A stretch of DNA of 64,000 nt from Arachis hypogaea (taxonomy: Eukaryota > Streptophyta > Magnoliopsida > Fabales > Fabaceae), in the NCBI RefSeq assembly GCF_003086295.3, contig NC_092053.1:119308445-119372444 (forward strand), given 5' to 3'. Position numbers and translations under genes: made by a program. Under the pieces are notes generated by a model, which was not told the origin of the DNA, did no database searches, and saw only the letters and a program-made list of their open reading frames with translations. Positions within the stretch are counted from its first letter, which is position 1. The number at the start of each line of letters is the position of its first letter. This document shows, one piece after another, positions 23,485-34,119 of this stretch.

Positions 23485-23618
23485 CACCTCCCACTTCCTC
23501 ACGAGGAACTCGGACAGCGACATCTCGACTCCGGTACAAGTCAGACATTGCCCCTCAAAGAGCTTGAACCTCACGTTCAGGCCCAAAAACAACTCAGTTT
23601 CAGGTAACTCTCGAAATA
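23485..23618 (+). repeat. 3' LTR of the gag-only element, second part
   Basis: This corresponds to bases 378-511 of the 5' LTR and resumes right after the second GGTAC. It ends CTCGAAATA, where the 5' LTR has CTCGGAACA. Confidence 0.85.
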
Positions 23619-23839
23619 TACCTATTATATATTTTAAATGTTTATTAAAAAATATTATATAATCATAAAAAGAGAAAATATATTACGATTTACGAATAAA
23701 GGTATTTTTTATCTTTTTATTAGTTTGTAAATATTTAACAAAAATTAATATTTATTTAGTAATTATGCATAATAAAAAATTGAATAATTTGAAAAAAAAA
23801 CAATACAAAACCAAAATTAATATTAAATAACTATTAATC

Positions 23840-23841
<2 letters not shown>

Positions 23842-23901
<60 letters not shown>
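23842..23901. repeat. (TA)n microsatellite
   Basis: A TA run of about 60 bp. Confidence 0.95.
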
Positions 23902-23904
<3 letters not shown>

Positions 23905-23936
23905 TTAAAATAACGTGGCTTGGTGGCAAAGATTAA

Positions 23937-24361
23937 TGCAATGTTTGGATATAAGATGAAAAATGAAAAAAAAAATGAGAGAAAAAAAAAAGTAAAAAAA
24001 ATTATTATCTAGATAAAGAGAAAATAGATGAAAAAAAATAAAAGAAGAATATTTTTTTGTTTGGATGGAAAAAAAAATAAAAGAAAAAATTATAATAGAA
24101 TAAAATTACATTAATACTTTTATTTATATATTATATAAATTATAATGGATTAATATAATTATAAAGGGTAAATTTATAATTTTATTTTTCTTTGCACATT
24201 TTTCGTCAACTTTCTTTTCATCTTTGACTTTTATGCAGATTCCACATTATTTTTTCTTTTTCACTCAATTTTTTTTATTTAAACAAAAAAATATTCTTTC
24301 ATTTATTTTCTTTCCCTACATTTTCTTTTCTTTCAAACTTTTTTGATCCAAATAATGTACA
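23937..24361. mobile_element. Possible AT-rich MITE
   Basis: The stretch opens with AATGTTTGGAT and closes with ATCCAAATAATGT. The two flanking purine- and pyrimidine-rich arms are roughly complementary (AAGAAAA-type against TTTTCTT-type). No target duplication was identified. Confidence 0.35.
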
Positions 24362-25167
24362 AGTCTTTGATGTCTATCTTGGAGCAGAAACCCTCCTCCG
24401 CGTCAGTTACTGTGCATGTTTATAGTGAATCGCTGTGCGATTTATAGCGAACCGCACGACTTTTTGATCCGCGTTTTTGATCAGTTTTTTTATTAAACCA
24501 GTCAATCTAATTTAGAATTAATAACTATAATTTTGATGGAGAAATAATTTTTTAAAAATAAATACAATAGATAAATAAAATTAAGATTATAAATTATTAT
24601 TATACATATATAAATAGACATTTAAAGAAAAAGATAATCCTAACGGATTATTTTCTTAACAAAATTAATTTTCAGTTTTGTTTTTACTATTTTAACATTC
24701 GAGTAGGATTTTTTTTTGTTATCATTTATTTGGATAGAGATAAAAAAAAAGCAAATCTTATTTCAATAAGTTTTACGTGTAAACCTGCATATGGATGAAA
24801 TTCATTTGCTTGAAGTTAGATTAAATTTGTTTGGATGATTTTTTTAACATGATTTTTATTTTTAAATGTATGTGTTTGTTTGAAGTAATATTTTGTATCT
24901 TTTATTTTTAATATTTATCGTTGAGAATTGATTGTAAAATTTATTTTTTTTAATTCTTCTTTTTTACTTTCTTCCTTTTTAACATATAGATTCATCTTTA
25001 TTTTATTTTTCACCTATCTTTCTTCACTTTTCTCATTTTTTCTACATTTAAAATCATCTTTATCTTATTTCTCAACTAATTTTTTTTCAACTTTTATCTT
25101 CATTATTATTTTACCTTCTTTTATTTTATTTTTGTTTAATTTTATAAATTTATTTGTCTTTTATTAT
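24362..25167. other. AT-rich non-coding stretch
   Basis: No gene was recognised. The Phe/Ser-rich open frame near 24928-25179 comes from a TTTCTT-rich tract. Confidence 0.5.
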
Positions 25168-25185
25168 TATAGTTCATAATTATTA

Positions 25186-25274
25186 TTTTTTTTTATCAAA
25201 GATAGGAGACTCGAACCCGTAACCTCTTAGATAAATATGAAGAGACTATGCCATTTGAGTTATAATTCATTGGC
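25186..25274 (-). mobile_element. tRNA-derived SINE, second copy, with 18-bp target duplication
   Basis: On the minus strand it reads GCCAATGAATTATAACTC..., with a B box GGTTCGAGTCTCC and a terminal A-run. It is the same family as 3274-3364. Exact repeats TATAGTTCATAATTATTA flank it at 25168-25185 and 25275-25292. Confidence 0.9.
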
Positions 25275-25602
25275 TATAGTTCATAATTATTAGACATTAT
25301 CAATTATGTATAATTTATTATAATATGCATATAATATTTAAGATAATATTTTATGTAATATATTATAATTTAAAATTTTGTAATATAAAATTATTTTTAA
25401 AATTTAATTTAATATTTATTTTTTTGATAATTTCACATCTAAAAATAATTTTAATCATTATTATTCAAATAATATTTTATTAATTATTTTTAAATTAAAG
25501 TATCTAAATATAAATCACGTTAAAACAAACTCAACTTTAATTTACAAAAGTTAAACTAAACACACACTAAGTTTATTGACTCGATCAAACTATTGTTAGA
25601 TT

Positions 25603-25795
25603 TTTTTTTTTTTTTTGGTTTTTCACGGTATCCCCTAACCCGGCAGGTCAAGGACTAATCCGTCGCGGTACTGAGCTCCATTTAAGGGTTTGCCGCTGGC
25701 CAATGGGTTGCTGCATGCACAAGGCGGGATTCGAACCCCCGACACTTGCTTAAGCGGACTAGTGAGCTAACCACTAGACCAACCCAACTTGGTTA
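25603..25795 (-). mobile_element. Second, longer tRNA-derived SINE family with 16-bp target duplication
   Basis: On the minus strand it starts near CCAAGTTGGGTTGGTCTAG. It has an A-box region GTCTAGTGGTTAGC and a near-canonical B box GGTTCGAATCCCG, then a unique body, ending in a run of A. Exact repeats AAACTATTGTTAGATT flank it at 25587-25602 and 25796-25811. The tRNA-like head lacks a foldable tRNA 3' half, so it is not a tRNA gene. It resembles the plant Au-type SINEs, which is recalled and not checked. Confidence 0.88.
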
Positions 25796-25904
25796 AAACT
25801 ATTGTTAGATTAAATTTCGTGAGTTTGATAGTTTGGGCTAGTATTTTTTTGCTTTCAGCCCCAATTTGACACTGAAAAGCCTCCTAATCCCGCTCCAAAT
25901 GACT

Positions 25905-26995
25905 AAGGATCGAAGACACTTACAAAGGTTTTTGGGTAATTCACCTAAAAGATGAAATAAAATTTAATATTATCTGAATATCCTAAATCAAATAAAGTTA
26001 TGTGCATATTTTTATTTTATATAAATTGAAGCAATTAAGCTAAATTTAAGTTATTTTATGTAAATCAAATTAAATATATTACATTTATATACATTTCTAG
26101 TAAATCGAATGAATAAACATCAAATTAAAACAAAATTTAATAAATTAAAATGATTAGATTCGATTTATTAGTCAAATCACGTTGAAAAATTTTAGTCCAA
26201 GATAAATCGAATGAAGTTGTTTCGATTTACTTCAAATTATTAAGACAAAATAAAACGAGTCTAATAGATTCGATTTACTAAATAGGATGAACTAATGTAA
26301 ATCGAATTCTCTTAATTCAATTTAGGGTATGAAATTTAAGGTATATAATATTGCAGTTTGGGATATTAATGTTATATTTTTACTTTTTTATTCTTTTGAG
26401 TTCAATTAAAAAATTAGTAATTTTTAGTAAATACCAATCAATTTTTTAATTATATTCTTATTATAAAGTTTAAATATTAAACCTTAAATTTTGAATTTTA
26501 ATTAATTTAAATTCTAAACTCAATTTCCAAAATTAGAAGATCAAAAAGTAATTTTACAATTCAATTTTTTATTATTTTTAATTAATATTTTTATTTATTA
26601 GTCTAATTTTTTTAATCTAATAATCTAATAATACATTTTAAATCCACGCTCTTAAATATTTCTAATTAATTAATGATAAAAAATAATAAATTTTACTTAC
26701 CATGGATTGAAACTCCCCAACGTGGCTCCACTAATAAATCTAATCTAGTCACTTCAATTTACTAGGTTTTGCCCTAATTCGATGCCTATTCATTCAATTT
26801 ACTGATTTACTAGAGATTTACATAAATTAAATGTACTCAATTTGATTTACATGAAATAATTTAAATTGAGTTTAATAACTTCAATTTATACAAAATAAGG
26901 ACATCTATGTAACTTTATTTGATTTAGGACATTCAGATAATATTAAATTCTATTTTATTTCTTTAGGTGAATCACCCAAGGGCTTTTCGATCCTA
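25905..26995. mobile_element. Fold-back (long terminal inverted repeat) element, about 1.09 kb
   Basis: The first roughly 95 bases (from AGGATCGAAGACAC, with GGGTAATTCACCTAAA and TATCCTAAATCAAATAAAGTTA) recur as the reverse complement at the right end. The AT-rich middle has no coding frame but repeats AATCGAAT/ATTCGATTT motifs. Confidence 0.75.
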
Positions 26996-27439
26996 AGAAA
27001 TTAGATTTTAGCAAATGATGATTTCCTCTTTTTTTCTTATCTTGGATTTTAAAATTTTTTACACCTAGGAATTTAGATTTTAAAATGGAGTTTTTCTCCA
27101 ACTTCTCAAATTTATTCTTAATATAAATTTTTATTTTATATTTCTATTTCATGGTTATAATTATTTTCTTTATGTTTGAGTAATTTTTTTATTCATTCGA
27201 GATTACAAATACCAAAATTTATGTTTGAACTCCAATAGAGTTTTATTCAAGATATTTTTTAAAGCAAACAGCTCAACACAATTGTAATGGAGCAACCAAG
27301 AGTCATTAACTAAATAAAAAACACACAAACTTAACAAGAACCACAACAACACAAAAACGATCTCCATGTCATCTCCGGCATAGTCATCAACAACTAAAGG
27401 GATCCCACCACTCTATTCGAAGACATGTTGATAATTTCT
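26996..27439. other. AT-rich non-coding stretch
   Basis: Nothing was recognised other than its AT-rich composition. Confidence 0.5.
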
Positions 27440-28080
27440 TCAACTCCTTTGCTTGTGTGCTAAAAAATCCGCCTATTCCTTTCCAACAACAGGTTCCATA
27501 CAATCGCGCAGAAGCACCTTAACCGGTGATTACGCTCTTCCATGCTCCTCGGTTCTTCTGTCCAACTAAGGAAATGCTCTTTCATCGATCTCGAATAAGA
27601 CCATCGTCGGCCAAAGGCTGAAATCCAAACACTCCACACCTGCCAAGCAAATACACACCCTAAAAACAAGTGATGTACATGTTCCACATCATTATTACAA
27701 AGAACACAAATAAGATCTTCCTGACTGATGATTCCAAGCCGGCTCAGCCTGTCCTTTGTATTCACTCTTCCTATCAGAACAAACTAGACAAACAGCTCCA
27801 CTCTAGGCGGAACTAGCCCCTTCTAAATAGTCTTGGTGAAGCTGTAGTTAGTTACCTCCTCTGGGATCAGTTCATCATGCATCACCTGCACAAATGAGTT
27901 AATAGTAAAAACACCTCGTCTATCATATTTCCACACCACTCTGTCCTCTCTGTTATATATTAATTTCACATGTCTCAACGCCTCATGCAATTCACTCAGG
28001 AGTTCCAACTCCCATTGAAAGAGCTCTCGCCTCTATTGAAAGTTCTAAATCCACTCAAACCCATCCCAAAAACCGTACTC
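27440..28080 (-). pseudogene. LINE reverse-transcriptase C-terminal zinc-binding domain (zf-RVT) remnant
   Basis: Two minus-strand frames, 28008-27823 and 27765-27460, form one degenerate zf-RVT region. Motifs are VVWKYDRRGVFTINSF, RVNTKDRLSRLGI, CVLCNNDVEHVHHLFLGC and CAIVWNLLLERN. The CxxC...HHLF..C pattern is the usual zinc-binding signature at the end of plant L1-type LINE reverse transcriptases. The upstream RT and endonuclease are absent, so this is a fragment. It abuts the 5'-truncated CACTA on the opposite strand. A second fragment of the same LINE is at 38480-39160. Confidence 0.75.
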
Positions 28081-28218
28081 CTCTATAACAGATTGAGTTT
28101 TATTCAAGTTAATTAACCTTATAATGAAATAGTAAAGGTAAAATGTTATTTTTATTTCTTCGTACCATTCCAAACTCATACTTTGAACACTACTCACAGC
28201 TTAATTTTAATGTTGCAG

Positions 28219-29387
28219 GAAATGTTCCATTTTGAAGAAGATAGTAGAGGAATTATAAAGTCTATAATATTCAAAATGCTAGGAAGGGCCTGGAAGGAAA
28301 CGAGGAACAGATTATACCATCACTTTTATGACCCCAAACTTTCACTTGCAGCAAATATTGAAAAATGCCCAGATGGAATTACTGCGGACCATTGGAGAAA
28401 GTTTCTCGATTATCGCAATAGCGAAGAGACACAGGTAATATACTTTTGTTTCATAACAGACAAAGTCCATTTATGCTTCATTTAGTTTGTCTGAACTAGT
28501 GTCTAGTAATTCTTAATTTGATGGCATGACAGGAGAAGTGTAAGAAAAATGCCGAGAATCGATCAAAGCAGCTTTACACCCACACCGGCGGATCGAAAAG
28601 CTTGGCAAGGCTCGGAGAAGAAGAGGTAATCTAATTTTGGGAATGTTTTAGAACTATCTGTTCCTCTACCTTATTCACTTTGTCGTCATTATTGGTACAG
28701 TCGGAACGACAAGGGAGGATAGTTAGTAGAGGAGAGTTGTATCTCATAACGCACAAAAGAACTAATGGCTCCTATATCCATGATGCAGCTCGCGCTATTG
28801 GAGTAAGTAATGTGTTCAATCCTATGTTTTAGTTTTTAAAATTTTATTGGAAGTCTGTGCGGTTAGCGACTAGCTAATAAATGCTCTTAATTGCTTATCT
28901 ATGTGTGTAGGAAAGAATTGAGGCTATTGAGCAAGGCGATGAATCTTCTAGACTGTTATCCCAAAATGATTTGCTTGCTCAAGCTCTCGGAAAAGAGCGC
29001 CCGGGTAGGGTGCGTGGCATGGGGTTGGGGCCGACTTCTAGTCAAGTCTTCGGTATGAATTCCCATCAGCCGAGTAATGTCTTTGAAAGGGAGGAGACCC
29101 AAAGGGTGTTGCTTGAACTACAAGCAGAGTTGGCAGCAGAGAAATTGAAAAGGAAGGCAGTGGAGAATGAAGTAGCAGCCGAGAAGACCAAAAGACAGGC
29201 AGTGGAGGATGAAGTAGCATCTGAGAAGACCAAAAGACAGGCAGTGGAGGATGAAGTAGCAGCTGGGAAGGTCAGGATGCAGGCAATGGAGAGTGCTTTG
29301 TTATGTCTACTTCAAGGGCAAGGTAGGAAGCTGCCATCAGACATCGCCACATGGATGTGTGCGTTGGAGGGACAGAATAGAAAGTAG
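28219..29387 (+). CDS. En/Spm (Ptta-type) transposase-related protein, 3' four exons
   Basis: Four exons join in frame: 28219-28434 (72 codons), 28533-28625 (31), 28701-28802 (34) and 28911-29387 (158 plus stop). All introns are GT-AG. The product contains KSIIFKMLGRAWKETRNRLY, HTGGSKSLARLGEEE, GRIVSRGELYLITHKR and NGSYIHDAARAI, the signature of the plant Ptta/En/Spm transposase family. It then has a coiled coil of repeated VEDEVAAEKTKRQA-like units and ends ESALLCLLQGQG. No stops interrupt these exons. The 5' exons are missing, since LINE-derived sequence lies immediately upstream. The product would act in transposition of CACTA elements. Confidence 0.8.
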
Positions 29388-30087
29388 ATCTTAGGATTGT
29401 GAAACCTTTTCTTCTTTCAGATATACACTTTTATTTTGTTGATTATGCAACTCTTAGTAAGGAGTACACTTTGTTGATATTTGGATAATTATATTAATTA
29501 AATTAATGGTTTTTCTATTGTCGTTTACCCTGCAATTTATTTTTCGGGATTTTAAATAATTTAACTTATTAATATTAAGAACGATTTAAAAAAAAACGAA
29601 AAAAATGTACATTGAAATAAAAAACAGCGTGGATTGCCAGTGTACAAAATAGTATTTTTGCGGCCATTTAACCGGAAAATAGTGGCGGTTGCGTACTAGC
29701 CGTTAGAAATATGAAAATTCAGGTTAGAAGATAGCGGCGCCGCCAGTTACATTTCAAAAAACATTGGCCGTTAAACCGCGACGTTTTCAAACCGCCGGTA
29801 AATGCATTAGTCTTTAAACTGTGGCCATTAAACAGCGGCGGTTTCAAACCGCCGAACATTTCGTGTCGATCACAGATTTTCAGATCGCGGCGGTTTTAAA
29901 CCGCCGCTAAACATTGCGACGCTAATCTTGGGTTTTGCGGCGGTTGTGCCAGCGGTTCCTGAGAACCGCCGCAAAATCATATAACCACCCCCTAATAGGC
30001 GACGCTTAACAAACCGCTGGAATCCCGTTTCGCGGCGGTCTGAAACCGCCGCAAATAACTCCAGGAACCGCCGCTATTTCCCGTTTT
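29388..30087 (+). mobile_element. 3' terminal region of the second CACTA element, with intact terminus
   Basis: After the stop codon and an AT-rich spacer, palindromic GCGGCGGTT-type subterminal repeats fill 29655-30075. The element ends CCGTTTTCCTTGTAGTG at 30087, the complement of a proper CACTACAAGGAAAA terminus. The next bases, TTA, would be the 3-bp target duplication. The matching left end was not found in the window. Confidence 0.85.
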
Positions 30088-30090
30088 CCT

Positions 30091-30561
30091 TGTAGTGTTA
30101 TTTTTTATTTTTCATTGTTAAGTTAATTATTTTTATATGCATAGTATTGGTGAGTTATCAGTTAGACAATCGAAGTTCTTATGATAGTTAGTACATTCAA
30201 GTTCATGATTCAGAGGATATATAGTTTAGGCTTATGATTGGATGGATTATGATTGAGGTGAATAGAGTTAAGATCTTGATAGACCGAACTATGAGTTAAA
30301 TGAGAAGGACTTTTTATCTACAATGGTACTTTGTTCCTTGTTGTCTTTCTTACTCGAAACAAGAGGTTATTGTTGTTCTGGAGGATATCATTTTCAAATA
30401 AATTAAAAATGGTGGAGATTGCAACCTTCAAGGTCATGAAAGTCCATATAAAGGTGATATAAAGAGGATAAGGTGTTTATACTCTGTTGGAACATTTGAA
30501 ATGATAATTTACTTTGCTGCAAAGATTTTAAAGACAGGAATTATGATGATGATCGTTACGA
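30091..30561. other. Non-coding stretch
   Basis: No gene or repeat was recognised. Confidence 0.4.
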
Positions 30562-32047
30562 GTGCTAAAAATCGGTTTAAAAAATTTACAAGTTTAAAGT
30601 TTAAGATTTGTTGTAGTTTTAAATTGAAATTTAACACTCTCTAAAATTTAGTAAAAAATATCATAATTTTAAATCAATAATAAAAAATTTAATTTCTGAT
30701 TGTTCTCTTTTAGAATTACAATCGAATGTATTATCATTGGCTATGAAAAAATCCGAAATTTATTCGTAGTTAACGAAAATTTAAATAACAAGAAATTAAA
30801 GAATAAACAATATCTAAATAACAAGAGAAATTAAACTAAGAACAATTAAAGCAATTAACTAAGAATTGAAAGTAAATTTAAATGTTAAAAGATTTTGACA
30901 AGGATTGACAGTTGAAAATCACTATCTTCGTTACTAACCACAACATGATAATTACAATGAACAAACTCAATTTGTCAATCTGTACAAATTAAGAAAAGTT
31001 AATTAGACTTAAGTAATCCTAATCTATAAGTTCTAACTAACTTACTCATTGAATTAGTAAAAGATTAATGTTAGTGAAAACATTAATTAATATCTCTAAA
31101 TTATCAATCAATTTAGACATTAATGATTTAAGTTCACCCAATTTTCAACCTAAGTTAAGAATGCAAAATCTACTTTATAATTAAGTGAAATATTTTATCA
31201 AACACTTAGAAGACATAAACATAAAATATAAAAAATTACAAAAAATAGTAAAAACTAGAATTACCTAATATAAAAAAAATCAATGATAACAACTCAGATA
31301 AGCATAAATAAAATATAAAATATTAATTTCATTGAAAAAAATGAGAATTAAATATATTCATAAACTAAAATAATAACCTAGAGAAATTAACAACAGATTC
31401 TAAACAAAGTAGAATAGCAAAATAAGAAATTATAAACTAAGAACTACAATTAACAAAACTAAAACCTATAACTAAAAAGAAAATTCATAAGAAATCTTTA
31501 CATTCTAAAGAAAAGTTGAAATTTCTTTATCTAGAATTTAAGATCCTAAAATCATAAAAAAAAAATGAGTGTGTATGAAAGTGTATGTGTTTCCTTCATG
31601 AATGGCTTCAAATATAGCCTCCAAGTAGTTTGAAATGGGCTAAAATGGCCCCTAAATCGCGAGTCACGTGCCATTTTAAATGAGGCACGCGATCAGACTT
31701 GTGTGTTCGCATAAGTTAAGTGGTACGCGTGTACCAGTCTAAATTCCTTCTTCCTTCGTTTTTTTCGCAAAATCTTTACTTCTACATGGTTTTCACCTAT
31801 CTTTCCAAGCCATCATTGCCTCTTAAATCTTAAACAACTTGAATAAATATATCAAGGTATAGAATGGAATAAAGGTATAATTAATTTGATAATTTTTGAA
31901 GTATAAAAAGTATGTTTAAATCAATTAAGCACAATTAGAAAAAAAATCATAAAAACATACATTTTTAAGGAATAAGTACAAATTAAGTTGATAAATTCTA
32001 CTCTTTTCAATCTAAAAATCATCATAAAATATGAATTTATCGATCAA
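30562..32047 (-). mobile_element. Possible solo LTR or retroelement remnant
   Basis: The stretch is bounded by TGCTAAAAATCGG on the left and TTATCGATCA on the right, so it could be a TG...CA unit on the minus strand. Its composition, with a GC-richer block near 31640-31740 containing CACGTG and ACGCGT sites, is LTR-like. I could not find a target duplication, so borders and nature are uncertain. Confidence 0.3.
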
Positions 32048-34119
32048 CCTTATAATGTATTTGAAGAGCAAGTGCTTTCCTCCACTTGTCAAGGTTAAGA
32101 TGTTTGAACTGATTCTTTGAGATACTTTAGTATTCTACAATTTCTACTTTATCTTCTGCTTGGGCAGAAGTACTTTGATCTTTATGAACCAAGAAAGAAG
32201 AAGAACATGGTTGATTTTGGAATGATTACACAATGCATACCTCTAACAAAGGCTAGTGACCAATGTTTGACAAATTCTTTTTTTTTTAATAATAAATGCC
32301 AAGGTTGGTGGATATGTCTAAGTTTTAGGAGTGACTATGCCAAGGATTTTCTAAGATCCTTAGGGAAATTAAGTTCTAACTCCTTGATTCCTAACTAACT
32401 TAAAGTAGATTCTATTGTTTAGTGGATAAATGAATGGTGTGATTGTTATGTTAGTGATGCATGGACGTCGATCAATCTATGAATGGAATGTGATCTGACA
32501 AAATTGATGAATATATTGGGATTGTTATGAACCTTGGTGATGGTTGTTTGGAATCATTGCGATGGTGGTGTTGGATGTTAGGGTGGTCCAAAGCTGAGAG
32601 TAGGTTTCTAAATGGAATAGTATTTGGGACCTCTTTGGTTTCAAGTTAATTAAATCATCGGTTTAATAACTAAATTGATGTATTGATAAAGGTTAAGAAT
32701 TCTTATAGGTTTGGATGCTTTGATGAAGGGTTTAGGTGTGAAGTTAAAAGTTTAAGTGGATTTTAAAATTCTTTTGGTGAACTGATCAGAATGGTACTAT
32801 TCGATTGTTTGAGGGTTTAGATAATAGTACCTGATGTGAAGATATTTAGATGAAGATAATTAACGCTAGAAAGCTTTCTCCCCTAACGCCATCTTCTCGT
32901 CCACTTCCTTTTCAGTCTATTGTGTTTTCATGTTCTCTCTCTAACACCAATTATCAAATTCTGTTTAATCATTGATCAGTCAAGTTATAGCTTACTATAT
33001 CCCATGATAGCCTTACCTATCACATAGCTCTCTCTAACACCAATTATCAAATTCTGTTTAATCATTAATATTATGTAATAGGCATGGTGATGGTTTCATC
33101 CCCCAATCCACGTTGAGGATGGTAGTTTCTATCTCGTTGATAGATGTTGATGAGTACGGTTTCAATGAGGATGATAATACCTAACACTCACTTGAGTGCC
33201 AGAGCGATGGTTTCTCTATGAAATTTGTATTTCTTTTACAAATTGTTTAAAATTAAAAAGAAAATATTTATCCACTAATATCTTTATGTTGAAATTAGTT
33301 TTAATTTTACATGCAGCAACTACAGTTAAAAAAAGATTTATTATGAATAGAAAAAGTATACGGTACTAATATATTATTTGCCAACTTATTATCAATAATA
33401 ATTAATTATTATATTTTAAATATATGTATAAGGAGACACATCCAAAAATACATCTATAAAAATATTTCTATTAAATACAGCCATAAAAAAATATTTTTAT
33501 TAGACACATCCATAAAGACACTTCTATTAAACATAATCATAAACAAGAATTGATAGAAATTGATAGAGAATTCTTGTTGGTAACGTAACAAAATTGTTTT
33601 TTTTTAATAAGTTTGGGTTGTAATGATTTCTTCTTTTTCTGTTAGATCTGAATTATATTTTTTTAAAATTTATGCTTATACTTTGTTCATAGAATGTGGA
33701 CTTTGAAGTTTTTCTTAGGTTAAAAAAGAAAAAATTCTTTTCTTTATTTTTTCTTTCCTAGATTCTTCATGTTATGGCCACATAAAAAAGAACAATTTTT
33801 TTTTGCAAAATAATACATCTTTGTCCACAAAATTAAGTTCTTACCACTTAATATTTTTTTTTTTGTTATCTCTTGAAGCTTGTCGTAGTTGGCGAGTTGA
33901 TTTTTTAAAAAAATAAAAAATAAAAAAAGCTGAAATCCCATAACCAATTATATCATCACCACTAAACTCTATTTTGGGATATTATTCCAAGAATAAAAAT
34001 TTTGTAAGTAAAATTTTTAGCCTGATTTAGTCATTATTTTTTTATTTTAAAAGATCTTTTTTTTTTTTCAAAAGAAAAGCATTTGCTTGTACGTGAATTT
34101 TATATTATAAAAAAAATTA
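32048..34119. other. Non-coding stretch with a small direct repeat
   Basis: No gene was recognised. A frame at 32117-32398 has ordinary residue composition but no motif I know. A 39-bp segment beginning CTCTCTCTAACACCAATTA (32935) recurs 93 bp downstream (33028). Confidence 0.4.

Larger units (their letters stand above)
17446..23623 (+). mobile_element. Non-autonomous gag-only Ty3/gypsy element, split by a solo LTR
   Basis: Two 511-bp LTRs (17451-17961, and 19520-19896 joined to 23485-23618) flank a short internal region with a gag gene but no protease, reverse transcriptase or integrase. The flanks TATCT (17446-17450) and TACCT (23619-23623) form a 5-bp target duplication with one change. 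Without the inserted LTR the element would be about 2.6 kb. The gag type and primer site suggest the Tat/Athila group. It could only move using proteins from an autonomous relative. Confidence 0.85.

Noticed and set aside
24928..25179. Phe/Ser/Leu-rich open frame resembling membrane protein
   Set aside because: It is produced by a TTTCTT-rich tract without codon structure or family similarity.
32117..32398. 93-codon open frame
   Set aside because: No motif, start context or neighbouring exon supports it; kept as unassigned sequence.
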